NCBI RefSeq assembly: GCF_011064595.1
Contig: NZ_JAALJI010000018.1
Span: forward strand, 62,001-126,000
Length of the DNA: 64,000 bases
Source: Paludisphaera soli
Lineage (GTDB): Bacteria; Planctomycetota; Planctomycetia; Isosphaerales; Isosphaeraceae
Reading direction: 5' to 3'
Under the pieces are notes generated by a model. It was not told the origin of the DNA. It searched no databases and saw only the letters and a program-made list of their open reading frames with translations. How positions within the stretch are numbered: the first letter of the stretch is position 1; each line of letters starts with the position of its first letter. This document shows, in pieces, positions 9,040 through 18,162 of this stretch. A program made the position numbers and the translations under genes.

Positions 9040-10674
9040 ATGAGCGTCGATTTGGTCCGGATCGTCGATAGCATCCATCGCGACAAGAACATCTCCAAGG
9101 AGATCTTGTTCGACGGGATCCAGTCGGCGCTCGCCACCGCGGCGCGGAAGCACTACCCGGACGCCGGCGACATCGAGGTCCGCATCGACCGCGACAGCGG
9201 GGCCATCGAGGCGACCAAGGACGGCGTGCGGATGGACCCCGCCGAGCTGGGGCGGATCTCCGCCCAGACCGCCAAGCAGGTCATCATCCAGAAGATCCGC
9301 GAGGCCGAGCGCGACAGCCTGTTCGACGAGTTCGAGGACCAGCGCGGCGACCTCATGACGGGGACCGTCCAGCGCTTCGAAGGCGGCGCGGTCATCGTCA
9401 ACCTGGGCAAGACCGACGCGATCCTCCCCCGCGGCGAGCAGATCCCCGGCGAGAGCTACCACCCCAACGAGCGGATCCGGGCGATCATCCTGGACGTCCG
9501 CAAGGTGGGCCAGCGGGTCAAGATCATCCTCAGCCGGACCCACCCCGACTTCGTCCGCCGCCTGTTCGAGCTGGAGATCCCCGAGATCGCCGACTCGACC
9601 ATCGCCATCCGAGCGTTGGCCCGCGAGGCCGGATACCGCTCGAAGGTGGCCGTGACCTCGATCGACGCCAAGATCGACGCGGTCGGCGCCTGCGTCGGCG
9701 TGCGGGGGACTCGCATCAAGAACATCGTCGACGAGCTGGGGGGCGAGCGGATCGACATCGTCCGCTGGAACGAGTCGCTCCAGGTGCTCATCCCCAACTC
9801 CTTGCAGCCGGCCGAGATCGACGAGGTCATGCTCTGCCACCTGCTGGGCCGGGCGATCGTCCTGGTGCGCGACGACCAGCTCTCGCTGGCGATCGGCCGC
9901 CGGGGCCAGAACGTCCGCCTGGCGTCCAAGCTGGTGGGCTGGGACGTCGAGATCATGACGGCCGAGGAGCTGGACGAGGTGATCGAGAAGGCCGTCGGCT
10001 CGTTCTCCAAGATCGAGGGGGTCGACGTCGAGCTGGCCGAGCGGCTCGTCGAGCAGGGGATCCTCAGCTACGACGACCTGTCGGTGATGGAGATCGCCGA
10101 CCTGGTCAACACGATCGACGGCCTCGACGAGGAGCTGGCGGCCTCCGTCGTCTCCCGCGCCGAGGAGCTGGCCGAGGAACAGACCGACGACCTCCCCCGA
10201 CGCAAGTCGGGCCGGACCGCCGCCGCCCTGGCCGACGGCCAGGAGTCGGCCCCAGCCGCCGCCCCCGCCGAGGGCGAGGCGTTCGAGGGCGAAGGCCAGG
10301 TCGAAGCCGACGGCGAAGGGGGCCCGCTCGACGGGCCCGAGGACGAATCCGATCCGGGGACGGACGGCGATCTCGAGTCGGCCTTGCCCGCCGACCTCCG
10401 CGACGCGGTCGACCCCGACGCCTCCGAGGACGACGACCCCGACGGGGGCGAGTCCGAAGGGGGAGACGAGCGGCGCGACGTCGCCCTGGCCGAGGAGACC
10501 GGCAGGCTGACGTCCAACGGCCGCGAGGTGACCTCGGCGCCCGACGACGCCGAGCAGACCGAGACGCTCCGGCTCGTCACCGACGCGGTCGAAGGGGAGG
10601 ATCCGCCGACCCTGGACGCCGACCCCGGCCGCGACCCCGAGGTCGCCGAGACCGCCGACGACGAGGAACCCTGA
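9040..10674 (+). CDS. nusA: Transcription termination/antitermination protein NusA
   Basis: 544 residues. The start has an excellent ribosome-binding site (GGAGGGAAGGA). Domains in order: N-terminal RNA polymerase-binding domain (1-115, [20 protein letters not shown]), S1 domain (about 105-170, [19 protein letters not shown]), KH1 and KH2 (about 195-340, including [20 protein letters not shown] and [19 protein letters not shown]), then a helix-hairpin-helix-like segment to about 385. The last ~160 residues are a strongly acidic, low-complexity tail of Asp, Glu, Gly and Ala, unlike the AR domains of E. coli NusA. It is first in a translation block with infB and rbfA, as in most bacteria; rimP, usually directly upstream, is absent here. 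Confidence 0.97.
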   Translation: MSVDLVRIVDSIHRDKNISKEILFDGIQSALATAARKHYPDAGDIEVRIDRDSGAIEATKDGVRMDPAELGRISAQTAKQVIIQKIREAERDSLFDEFEDQRGDLMTGTVQRFEGGAVIVNLGKTDAILPRGEQIPGESYHPNERIRAIILDVRKVGQRVKIILSRTHPDFVRRLFELEIPEIADSTIAIRALAREAGYRSKVAVTSIDAKIDAVGACVGVRGTRIKNIVDELGGERIDIVRWNESLQVLIPNSLQPAEIDEVMLCHLLGRAIVLVRDDQLSLAIGRRGQNVRLASKLVGWDVEIMTAEELDEVIEKAVGSFSKIEGVDVELAERLVEQGILSYDDLSVMEIADLVNTIDGLDEELAASVVSRAEELAEEQTDDLPRRKSGRTAAALADGQESAPAAAPAEGEAFEGEGQVEADGEGGPLDGPEDESDPGTDGDLESALPADLRDAVDPDASEDDDPDGGESEGGDERRDVALAEETGRLTSNGREVTSAPDDAEQTETLRLVTDAVEGEDPPTLDADPGRDPEVAETADDEEP

Positions 10675-11026
10675 GCCCCGGCCGGCCCGGGCCCCGGGCG
10701 AGGATCCGACCGTCGGCGGACGCCGGCGGCAACGCAGCCCCAGTAATCGAGGATCGCCGCACTCGACTCCCCCAAACCGACCCGGACCATACCGCACCGA
10801 CTCGCGCCCCGAGGCGAGCCGGCCCCCGACCTCGGCCCCGACGCCCCTCGCGGCGACGCGCCCCGCCGCCCCCGGGTGCCCTTTGGAACACCCGGAAGGT
10901 CGCCGACGCCCGCGAACGGGCTCGCCGCGCGGCCGGTCGCCACGCTACAATCGAATCGATCAGAGACTTTCGTATGGGGTCGCGGCCGTCGCGGCCAGCC
11001 GGAGCCGGTTCCGGGAGGAGTTGCCT
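10675..11026. other. nusA-infB spacer
   Basis: 352 bases without a gene. It contains a -10-like TACAAT at 10946-10951 without a convincing -35 box, so infB may have its own promoter as well as read-through from nusA. Confidence 0.5.
11013..11020 (+). promoter_or_regulatory. Ribosome binding site that fixes a TTG start for infB
   Basis: GGGAGGAG ends 6 bases before TTG at 11027. No ATG or GTG in frame has a comparable site, and the conserved IF2 N-terminal sequence begins directly after this TTG. Confidence 0.75.
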
Positions 11027-14000
11027 TTGTCCACGCGTGTTCACGAGTTGGCGAAAGAGCTGGGATTGAAGAGCCAGGACTTGCTGGATCGGATCCAGAA
11101 GTGGAATTTGGACGTGAAGGCGAACGCCCTGGCCGTGGTCGATCCCCCAACCGTGGAGCAGATCCGGGACCTGATGACGCGCGAGACCAAGGGGGGCCCC
11201 GCGCCGGCCGCCAAGTCCGCGCCCGTCGAGGAATCCCCGCGGCGTCCGGCCGCCAAGGCCGCCGAAGCCCCGCCCACGAAGACGCCCCCCACCCCCAAGG
11301 CCGCCCCGCCCCCGGCGCCCGCCGTCGAGGCTTCGGCCCCCACGCCCGCGGCCGCGACGCCCCCCCCCGCCGCCACGTCTCCGGCCGCCGCCACGACGGC
11401 GACGCCCTCGACCGCCGCGACGGCCGCCCCGGCCCCCGCCGCGTCGGCCGCGACGACCCCGGCCCCGTCGGCCGGCCGGCTCGGCCCCACGCCGACGCCC
11501 GCCCCCGGTCGCGCCGGGGCCGGCTCTCCGCCGGTCTCCCGGCCCAGCGGCCCGCTCTCCGGCCACACGCCGCACCGCGCCGCCGGCGCCGGCCCGCGTC
11601 CGGGCGAATCCCGGGCCCCGCAGCCCGCCGCCGGCCAGTCCCCCTCGCCGACCTCCCCCCAGCAGGCCGGGGGCGGGCCCCCCTCCTTCCAACCTCTGAA
11701 GCGGAGCGAATACATGAGTTCGGCGGGAATCCGCCCCCCGGTCCAGCGGACCGGCTCGCATTCGGCCCCCCCGCCCGCCGCCCGCCGCGCCGGCGAGGAG
11801 GGCCGACGCCCGGCCGACGAGACCGCCGAGGCCGCGCGTCGCGACGCCTCCGGGCCGCGCCGCCCGCTCCCCCCCGTCGCGCCCCCCCTGCAGTCGTCGG
11901 GGCCGCCCCGCCCCCAGGCGGGCTCGCCGTCGCGGCCGGCCTCGGCCTCGTCCGCGGCCGAGAAGACCCAGCGGCCCGAGAAGCGGATGACCCGCGAGGA
12001 CATGCTGGCCATGATGCGGGCGGGCCAGATCGGCCCCAACGCCACGGCGGCCCCCAGGCCGAGCGGCCCGCTCCGGCCGGGAGGCCCCGGCGGCCTCGCG
12101 GCGCGTCCCGCCCCCGGCCGCCCCGGCGCGCCGCCGTCGGGCCCCGCCAGCGGCCCCAGCCGCGGCCCCGTCGCCCGGGGCCCGTCCCCCGGGCCCCTCG
12201 GCCAGGCCCCGCCGCCGCTCGCGCCGCCCGCCGAGGAGGACGACGACCGCAAGAAGGGCAAGGGCGTCGGCTCCTCCGCCGACCGCGCCGGCCGTCGCGC
12301 CCGCCGCAATGAGCGGGCCACGGACCGCCGGGTCAGCTCGCCCCAGCCGGCCGCCGCGCTGCTCAACGAGGACGAAGAGGCCCGCCGCGGCCGCTCCGGC
12401 CGCCGGCCCCACCACAAGTCCGGAGGCCGCCACGCCTCGGCCGCCCAGGCGCGGAAGTCCCACGCCGAGGTCGAGGCCCCGATCACCGTCCGGACCCTCT
12501 CCGAGGCGCTCGGCGTCAAGGCCAACGACCTGCTCCGCAAGCTCATGGCGATGGGCCAGATGGCGACCATCAACGCCAACCTGGACGACGAGCTGGCCAT
12601 CATGCTGGCGATGGAGTTCGGCATGACCCTCGACGTGACGCACGAGCGCACGGCCGAGGACGACTTCATGCAAGCCTTCGCGCCGGTCGAGCAGTCCGAG
12701 AACCTCAAGCCCCGGCCGCCGGTCATCACGATCCTGGGCCACGTCGACCACGGCAAGACCTCGCTTTTGGACCGGATCCGCACGGCCAAGGTCGTCGAGA
12801 GCGAGAGCGGCGGCATCACCCAGCACATCGGCGCCTACCAGGTCGACTACAACGGCAACCCGATCACGTTCGTCGACACCCCGGGCCACGAGGCGTTCAC
12901 CGCCATGCGGGCCCGCGGCGCCAACGTGACCGACATCGTGGTGCTGGTCGTCGCGGCCGACGACGGCGTCATGCCCCAGACGGTCGAGGCCATCGCCCAC
13001 GCCAAGGCGGCCGAGGTGCCGATCGTGGTCGCCCTCAACAAGATCGACATCCCCAACGTCGACACCAACGCCAACATCAGCAAGATCTACGGCGAGCTGG
13101 CCCAGCAGGGGCTCAACCCCGTCGAGTGGGGCGGCGACGTCGAGGTCGTCAAGACGTCGGCCACCACCGGCCAAGGCGTCTCCGACCTGCTCGCGACCCT
13201 CGAGACGATCGCCGAGCTGCACGAGCTGAAGGCCGACCCCGACCGGCCGGCGACCGGCACCTGCCTGGAGGCCTCGATCTCGGAGGGCCGCGGCGTCGTC
13301 GCCACGGTCCTGGTCCGCGAGGGGACGCTCAAGGTCGGCGACGTCGTCGTCTGCGGCGACGGCTACGGCCGCGTCCGGGCCCTCTTCGACGACCGGGGCC
13401 GCCCGGTCGAGAAGGCCGGCCCGTCGTTCCCCGTCGAGATCTCCGGCCTCGACGTCGTCCCGGTCGCCGGCGAGAACTTCGCCGTCACCGACGACCTCAG
13501 CCGGGCCCGCGAGGTCGCCGAGACCCGCCGGCTCCGCACCCGCGACGCCGCCCAGGCCGAGCGCCAGACCGTCACGCTCGAGAACCTCTACAACCGGATG
13601 GCCGAGCGCAAGGTCAAGTCGCTCAACCTGATCGTCAAGGCCGACGTCCAGGGCTCGATCGAGGCCATCATCAAGGAGTTGGAGAAGCTCGAGAACGCCG
13701 AGGTCCCGATCCGCATCCTGCTGAAGGGGGTCGGCGGCATCAGCGAGAGCGACGTCATCCTCGCCGACGCCTCGCAGGCGATCATCATCGGCTACCGCGT
13801 CGCCCCCGAGGACCGGGCGATCTCCCTCGCCGACGAGCGAGACATCGAGATCCGCCGCTACGACATCATCTATCAGGTCACCGACGACGTGAAGAAGGCC
13901 GTCGAGGGCATGCTCGTCCCCGAGATCAAGGAAGTCCACCTGGGACGCGCCGTCGTCCGCCAGGTCTTCCGGATCTCGAAGGTGGGCGCCGTCGCCGGCT

Positions 14001-14227
14001 GCTTCGTCACCCAGGGCGTCATCGAACGCTCCGCGAAGGTCCGCCTGATCCGCGAGGGCCGCGAGATCTACAAGGGCGCCGTCGACGCCCTCAAGAGGTT
14101 CAAGGAGGACGTCAAGGAAGTCCCCGCGAACTTCGAGTGCGGCATCAAGATCACCAACTTCGACGACGTGAAGGCCGACGACGTGATCGAGGCCTACCGG
14201 GTCGACGTGATCCGCCGCACCCTCTGA
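11027..14227 (+). CDS. infB: Translation initiation factor IF-2
   Basis: 1066 residues from a TTG start. [20 protein letters not shown] is the first IF2 N-terminal domain. Residues ~55-470 are a very long linker of Pro, Ala, Arg, Ser and Gly. A second IF2-N domain ([20 protein letters not shown]) follows, then the G domain: G1 GHVDHGKTS (from ~570), G2 [11 protein letters not shown]3 DTPGHEAF, G4 NKID, G5 TSATTGQG, and the C-terminal domains ending with [13 protein letters not shown]-2 is the GTPase that places initiator tRNA on the ribosome. The linker makes it longer than E. coli IF-2 (890 residues). It lies between nusA and rbfA. Confidence 0.97.
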   Translation: MSTRVHELAKELGLKSQDLLDRIQKWNLDVKANALAVVDPPTVEQIRDLMTRETKGGPAPAAKSAPVEESPRRPAAKAAEAPPTKTPPTPKAAPPPAPAVEASAPTPAAATPPPAATSPAAATTATPSTAATAAPAPAASAATTPAPSAGRLGPTPTPAPGRAGAGSPPVSRPSGPLSGHTPHRAAGAGPRPGESRAPQPAAGQSPSPTSPQQAGGGPPSFQPLKRSEYMSSAGIRPPVQRTGSHSAPPPAARRAGEEGRRPADETAEAARRDASGPRRPLPPVAPPLQSSGPPRPQAGSPSRPASASSAAEKTQRPEKRMTREDMLAMMRAGQIGPNATAAPRPSGPLRPGGPGGLAARPAPGRPGAPPSGPASGPSRGPVARGPSPGPLGQAPPPLAPPAEEDDDRKKGKGVGSSADRAGRRARRNERATDRRVSSPQPAAALLNEDEEARRGRSGRRPHHKSGGRHASAAQARKSHAEVEAPITVRTLSEALGVKANDLLRKLMAMGQMATINANLDDELAIMLAMEFGMTLDVTHERTAEDDFMQAFAPVEQSENLKPRPPVITILGHVDHGKTSLLDRIRTAKVVESESGGITQHIGAYQVDYNGNPITFVDTPGHEAFTAMRARGANVTDIVVLVVAADDGVMPQTVEAIAHAKAAEVPIVVALNKIDIPNVDTNANISKIYGELAQQGLNPVEWGGDVEVVKTSATTGQGVSDLLATLETIAELHELKADPDRPATGTCLEASISEGRGVVATVLVREGTLKVGDVVVCGDGYGRVRALFDDRGRPVEKAGPSFPVEISGLDVVPVAGENFAVTDDLSRAREVAETRRLRTRDAAQAERQTVTLENLYNRMAERKVKSLNLIVKADVQGSIEAIIKELEKLENAEVPIRILLKGVGGISESDVILADASQAIIIGYRVAPEDRAISLADERDIEIRRYDIIYQVTDDVKKAVEGMLVPEIKEVHLGRAVVRQVFRISKVGAVAGCFVTQGVIERSAKVRLIREGREIYKGAVDALKRFKEDVKEVPANFECGIKITNFDDVKADDVIEAYRVDVIRRTL

Positions 14228-14391
14228 TCGCCGGGCCGAGGCGGGCCCCCCCGCCTCCGCCGCGACACGCCGGGCCGTGCCGGCCGGAGCGTCCCCCGAC
14301 GCCCGCCGGCCGGCCCGCTCGTCGTCGGAGGGGACGCGGGCCCGACCCGACCAACCGAGACCAGACCGACCGACCGAGGAACGCACCGCCG

Positions 14392-14892
14392 ATGCCCTCC
14401 CACCGCAGCCTCCGGATCGCCCAAGCCATTCGCGAGGTGGTCGCCTCGGCCGTCCTGTTCGAAGTGGCCGACCCTCGCATCCGGGGGGTCACCGTCCTCC
14501 ACGTCGAGGTCAGCCAGGACCTCCGCAGCGCGACCGTCTTCGTCACCGTCATGGGCGACGAGACCGAGCGCAACCTGGCCATGAAGGGCCTTCGCAGCGC
14601 CTGCGGCTTCCTGCAGGCGCGGGTCGCCGCCCGGCTCCAGATCCGCTACACCCCGATCCTCGGCTTCAAGCTCGACGACAGCGTCAAGAAGTCGGTCGAG
14701 ATGGGCCGGCTGATCGAAGAGGCCGTCTCGGCCGACCGCAAGCCCGGCCCCGACGACGAACTCGGCGAGGATGAAGACGGCTTCGACGACGACGAACTCG
14801 ACGACGACGACGACGACGAACTCGACGAGGACGACGAGGCCCCCGACGGGCCCGGATCCTCGAACCAAGACGACCACTCCCGGAATTCCTGA
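14392..14892 (+). CDS. rbfA: Ribosome-binding factor A with acidic tail
   Basis: 166 residues. The first ~120 match RbfA, a KH-fold protein that helps mature the 30S subunit (RSLRIAQAIREVVASAVLFE, DPRIRGVTVLHVEVSQDLR, QIRYTPILGFKLDDSV). From about residue 120 the protein carries an unusual run of Asp and Glu ending with GSSNQDDHSRNS; typical RbfA is 110-130 residues. CGAGGA precedes the ATG. It lies 164 bases after infB, the conserved order nusA-infB-rbfA. Confidence 0.95.
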   Translation: MPSHRSLRIAQAIREVVASAVLFEVADPRIRGVTVLHVEVSQDLRSATVFVTVMGDETERNLAMKGLRSACGFLQARVAARLQIRYTPILGFKLDDSVKKSVEMGRLIEEAVSADRKPGPDDELGEDEDGFDDDELDDDDDDELDEDDEAPDGPGSSNQDDHSRNS

Positions 14893-14972
14893 GCGTCCCC
14901 GCCCCCCCCGACGGCGGAGCCGGCGTCGCCCGCCCGGCCCGGACGCGAGCGCACCCAACCCCCGACAGGTCC

Positions 14973-15821
14973 ATGGCGACTCAAAGCAAAACCCAGTATC
15001 TCGCCGATCTCCAGGCCTACCTGAAACGCCGGTACAAGCCCAAGGCCGAGCCGGCATCCGCCCGGCTCTCGGTGATCGACGCCGTGGTCTACGGGATCTG
15101 CCACGAGGACACGACCCGCGAGCAGGCCAACCAGGCCCTCTCCCGGTTCAAGGACCAGTTCGTCGACTGGAACGAGGTCCGCGTCAGCCCGCTGGAGGAA
15201 CTCCAGGAGACCCTGGCCGACGTGCCCGACCCCGCCGCCCGCGCCCAGCGGATCCGCCGGTTCCTCCGCCAGCTCTTCGAGAAGACGTACAGCTTCACGG
15301 CCCTCGAACAGCTCGCCAAGAAGCCGCTGAAGGAGGCCCTCAAGACCCTCCAGCCGTTCGAGGCCTTCCACTCCGACTACGTCACCGCCACCGTCGTCCA
15401 TCAGGCCCTCGGCGGCCACGCCATCCCGATCGACGAGGCCACCCGCAAGGCGCTCGAGAGCCTCGGCCTCCACGAGCCCGACGTCGCCTCGCTCCGCGGC
15501 CTGATCGAGCGCGCCATCCCCAAAAACCGCGGCGCCGAGTTCGTCGACCTCCTGGAAGAGCTGGCCCGCGACGCGGCCGTCGCCACCGACCCCAAGGCCC
15601 CCCGCTGGGAGCACGCGGGCAAGCCCGCCAAGCCCGGCAAGGAGGCCGCCGCGGCCCCTGCCAAGGAAGCCAAGGCCAAGGAGAAGGACAAGGCCCGGGA
15701 GAAGGAGGCCCCCCCCCCGGCCCCCGAGCCCGCCCCCAAGGCCAAGAAGTCCCCGCCCAAGGAGGAGCCCCCCACGCCCCCCAAGAAGGGCGGCGGCAAG
15801 GGCAAGCCCGGCGGCAAATGA
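14973..15821 (+). CDS. Degenerate endonuclease III-like (HhH-GPD fold) protein with Lys/Pro tail
   Basis: 282 residues. Residues ~30-165 can be laid over the endonuclease III/HhH-GPD fold: LSVIDAVVYGICHEDTTREQ corresponds to the first helices, LEELQETLADVPDPAARAQR to the helix before the hairpin, and IPIDEATRKALESLGL to the segment holding the catalytic Asp (Asp154). The helix-hairpin-helix LPGVGxKTA is replaced by LQPFEAFHSDYVTATVV, so the catalytic Lys is missing, and no FeS Cys cluster is present. Residues ~205-282 are a low-complexity tail of Lys, Pro, Ala and Glu. Base-excision activity is unlikely; a nucleic acid- or ribosome-binding role is a guess from its place 80 bases after rbfA. 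The fold assignment is by eye. Confidence 0.8.
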   Translation: MATQSKTQYLADLQAYLKRRYKPKAEPASARLSVIDAVVYGICHEDTTREQANQALSRFKDQFVDWNEVRVSPLEELQETLADVPDPAARAQRIRRFLRQLFEKTYSFTALEQLAKKPLKEALKTLQPFEAFHSDYVTATVVHQALGGHAIPIDEATRKALESLGLHEPDVASLRGLIERAIPKNRGAEFVDLLEELARDAAVATDPKAPRWEHAGKPAKPGKEAAAAPAKEAKAKEKDKAREKEAPPPAPEPAPKAKKSPPKEEPPTPPKKGGGKGKPGGK

Positions 15822-15842
15822 CCCCCGACCCGCGAGTGCGAG

Positions 15843-15870
15843 GGCCCCGCGCCGATCCCGACGCGGGGCC
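15843..15870. terminator. Hairpin between convergent genes
   Basis: GGCCCCGCG and CGCGGGGCC pair perfectly around a 10-base loop, between the plus-strand gene ending at 15821 and the minus-strand gene ending at 15897. No T-tract follows on either strand, so termination is only likely. Confidence 0.45.
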
Positions 15871-15896
15871 TCCCAGGGCGTGGCGAGGTGCGAGCG

Positions 15897-16130
15897 TCAG
15901 TCGGCGGCCGGGGCCGGCTTCGCGGTCGCCTTCGACTTCTTGACGGGGAGGACGGGCGTGCCCCGCTCCTCGGCCTCGATCCGCGCGTCCTCGGCGCGGA
16001 TCGTCTGAAGGTCCTCCGCCGAGAGCGGCGGGAGCTTGTCGGGCCCGATCGGGGGGTGTCCCCCCTCGTCGCAGGCCGCCGGGATGACCGCGGCTAGCAG
16101 GAAGATCGCGGCGTGTCGGCGTCGTTTCAT
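15897..16130 (-). CDS. Small lipoprotein-like protein
   Basis: 77 residues. The N-terminus MKRRRHAAIFLLAAVIPAAC has basic residues, a hydrophobic core and a Cys at 20 that may be lipidated, although the residue at -3 is Pro rather than the usual Leu. The rest is short and hydrophilic with a Lys/Ala/Pro end. It follows the DUF1559 gene by 37 bases on the same strand. In planctomycetes such small lipoprotein-like genes often follow DUF1559 genes (family knowledge). Function unknown. Confidence 0.72.
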   Translation of the reverse strand: MKRRRHAAIFLLAAVIPAACDEGGHPPIGPDKLPPLSAEDLQTIRAEDARIEAEERGTPVLPVKKSKATAKPAPAAD

Positions 16131-16167
16131 GGCGTCGGTCCCTCGCGGGTGATGGGTCGCGTCGGCG

Positions 16168-17301
16168 TCAGTAGGAGTCGCTGCTGATCGGCTCGCCGTC
16201 GTCGATGACGGCCAGCTTGCGGAACGTCCCGGCGTCGACGGTGAACTTCACGAACCGGACCGAGCCGTCGCACAGGAGCATGTTCGCCCCGCCGGGGTGC
16301 GAGCTGCCGAAGGTCCGACGCCAGATCGAATTGCCCCCCGGCGTCGGCGGCGTGGCGCAGGCCCCGGCCCCGTTGGGCGCCTGCCGATCGGCGACCGGCA
16401 CGAAATGCCATCGGACCACGTCTTCATCCCAACCGGCGTTGTTCCAGCGCTCGTTGTCGCCCCCCTCGGCGGCGTGACGGTCGGGCGGGAGGCCCTTCTC
16501 GCCGATCAGGATCGAGTTGCTCGTGCCGTCGGAGATCTCGGCGAGCCGACGCTTGGCCCCGCGCCCGGACCAGGCGATCGCCCCCTTCCGGCCTCCGGTA
16601 TTGGCCTGGTTGATCGTCGACCGCTCGTCGCTGTTGGGCGTCGCCCCGTTGGGCGCGGGGGGGATGAACCGGCCGGGTTCGGCGACGCCGAAGTCGCAGT
16701 CGATGGACTGCCCGGTGAAGAAGCCGGCGCAGCCGGCGTAGTCGTTCTTGCCCACGGCGGTCGCCTGGTCGGTGCCGTAGCGCTGGGGGGAGCGGCGGCT
16801 CGGGCAGTACTGGTAGGCGATCGCCACCCGCGAGACGTCCAGGTCGCCGTTGAAGCTCTGGCCGCCGTTGTAGGGGAGCATCGAGAAGTTGGCGAGGTTG
16901 TAGACCGCCTGCTGCTCCGCGTAGGGGAGGATCTTGAAGAACTGGTTCCAGCCCTCGGGGTGCCAGGAGTTGCAGCAGGTCGTGCCGCCGTAGGCCGGCG
17001 AGACCTCGTCGTAGTTGTAGCCGCCGGGGTCCGGCGCGCCCGAGCTGGTCACGGCCTGGGGGTGGCCGTCGAACGGGCCCTGGGGGAAGTAGCCGTTGAC
17101 GCTCTCGAAGTTGAAGCAGCCGAGGCCGATCTGCTTCATGTTGTTCGTGCACTGGGTCCGCCGGGCGGCCTCGCGGGCCGACTGCACGGCGGGGAGCAAA
17201 AGCGCGATAAGGACCGCGATGATCGCGATCACCACCAGCAGCTCGATCAGCGTGAAGGCGGCCCGCGACGGGCGGGGGCTCGGGGTCGGGCGCAGGCTCA
17301 T
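16168..17301 (-). CDS. DUF1559 protein with prepilin-type N-terminus
   Basis: 377 residues. After a short basic leader the sequence [20 protein letters not shown] is the prepilin cleavage/methylation helix, followed by [20 protein letters not shown], the start of the DUF1559 domain greatly expanded in planctomycetes. The C-terminus carries the family's H-x9-DG motif ([18 protein letters not shown]). Such proteins are probably processed by a prepilin peptidase and displayed at the envelope; the role of individual copies is unknown. The start is the ATG directly before the leader; the frame continues upstream without coding character. A small lipoprotein-like gene follows. Confidence 0.94.
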   Translation of the reverse strand: MSLRPTPSPRPSRAAFTLIELLVVIAIIAVLIALLLPAVQSAREAARRTQCTNNMKQIGLGCFNFESVNGYFPQGPFDGHPQAVTSSGAPDPGGYNYDEVSPAYGGTTCCNSWHPEGWNQFFKILPYAEQQAVYNLANFSMLPYNGGQSFNGDLDVSRVAIAYQYCPSRRSPQRYGTDQATAVGKNDYAGCAGFFTGQSIDCDFGVAEPGRFIPPAPNGATPNSDERSTINQANTGGRKGAIAWSGRGAKRRLAEISDGTSNSILIGEKGLPPDRHAAEGGDNERWNNAGWDEDVVRWHFVPVADRQAPNGAGACATPPTPGGNSIWRRTFGSSHPGGANMLLCDGSVRFVKFTVDAGTFRKLAVIDDGEPISSDSY

Positions 17302-17586
17302 GCGGTTCCTCGACACGGTCTCGTCACCTCGCAACCAGGGGAACGATCGATCGGAAGACACGAAGATGGGGGCGGGAGCAGCCCACGCGTCGCATCCTAT
17401 CCCCCGGTTTCGAAGGTCCCGCGCGGGGTCGGGGAATGTCGCATGGTTAAGCGAAGAAGCTCTGGAGAAGTCCGCTCCGGACACCTCGAATCGCGTGGCG
17501 AGGCGATCCACGCTCGCTTATCCTCGCACGGGTCGAGGCACCGACGGTCGGGCCTCGCGCCGTCGCCCTCGCCGTGGAGAATCGCC

Positions 17587-18153
17587 ATGCGTCGCGTCGA
17601 TATGCTCGCCGTCCTGATCCCCCTCGCCGCCTTGGGGACGTCGCTGGCGGGGGCCGAGGAGGTGGAGAACCCGATCTACGCGAGCTGGGCGCGGCAACGC
17701 CCGGGGACGACCGTGGTCGTCCGCGAGGACACCGCCGGCGACGCCGGGGGCGAGCGCCTGGTCGCGACCAGGAGGCGCACGCTCAAGTCGCTCGACGACC
17801 GGAAGGCCGTCGTGGAGGAGGTGGTGGAGACCGAGTCGGCGGCCGGCTCGACCCGCTCCGAGCCCCAGGAGTTCACCCACCGCCGGACGTTCGCGCTGCT
17901 CCCCGGCGTCGACCGGGCCCGCCTCGGCCGCCCCCAGAAATTCGACGCCCAGGGCGAGGAGGACGTCGAGGCCGCCGGCCGGACCTACCACGCCGAGTGG
18001 TTCGACACCAAGGGCCAGACCGAGGCCGGACCCTCCCACGTCCGCGCCTGGTACGCCGACGACCTCCCCGGCCTCCTCGTCAAGTCCGTCACCCGCGTCC
18101 CCGCCGCGAAGAAGACGACGACCATGACCGTCGTCGAGCTGAAGACGCCCTGA
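17587..18153 (+). CDS. Secreted hypothetical protein
   Basis: 188 residues with a signal peptide (MRRVDMLAVLIPLAALGTSLAGA). The mature part is rich in charged residues and strand-like segments (TTVVVREDT, YHAEWFDTKGQT, HVRAWYADDLPGLLVKSVT), suggesting a small beta-rich periplasmic domain. GGAGAATC precedes the ATG. No named family recognised. It is divergent from the DUF1559 gene and converges on the BlaR1-like gene, whose stop lies only 9 bases away. Confidence 0.82.
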   Translation: MRRVDMLAVLIPLAALGTSLAGAEEVENPIYASWARQRPGTTVVVREDTAGDAGGERLVATRRRTLKSLDDRKAVVEEVVETESAAGSTRSEPQEFTHRRTFALLPGVDRARLGRPQKFDAQGEEDVEAAGRTYHAEWFDTKGQTEAGPSHVRAWYADDLPGLLVKSVTRVPAAKKTTTMTVVELKTP

Positions 18154-18162
18154 CCGGCCCGC

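Noticed and set aside
10577-14386. 1269-residue minus-strand open frame opposite infB
   Set aside because: Low-complexity Asp/Gly/Arg-rich antisense frame over a certain IF-2 gene.
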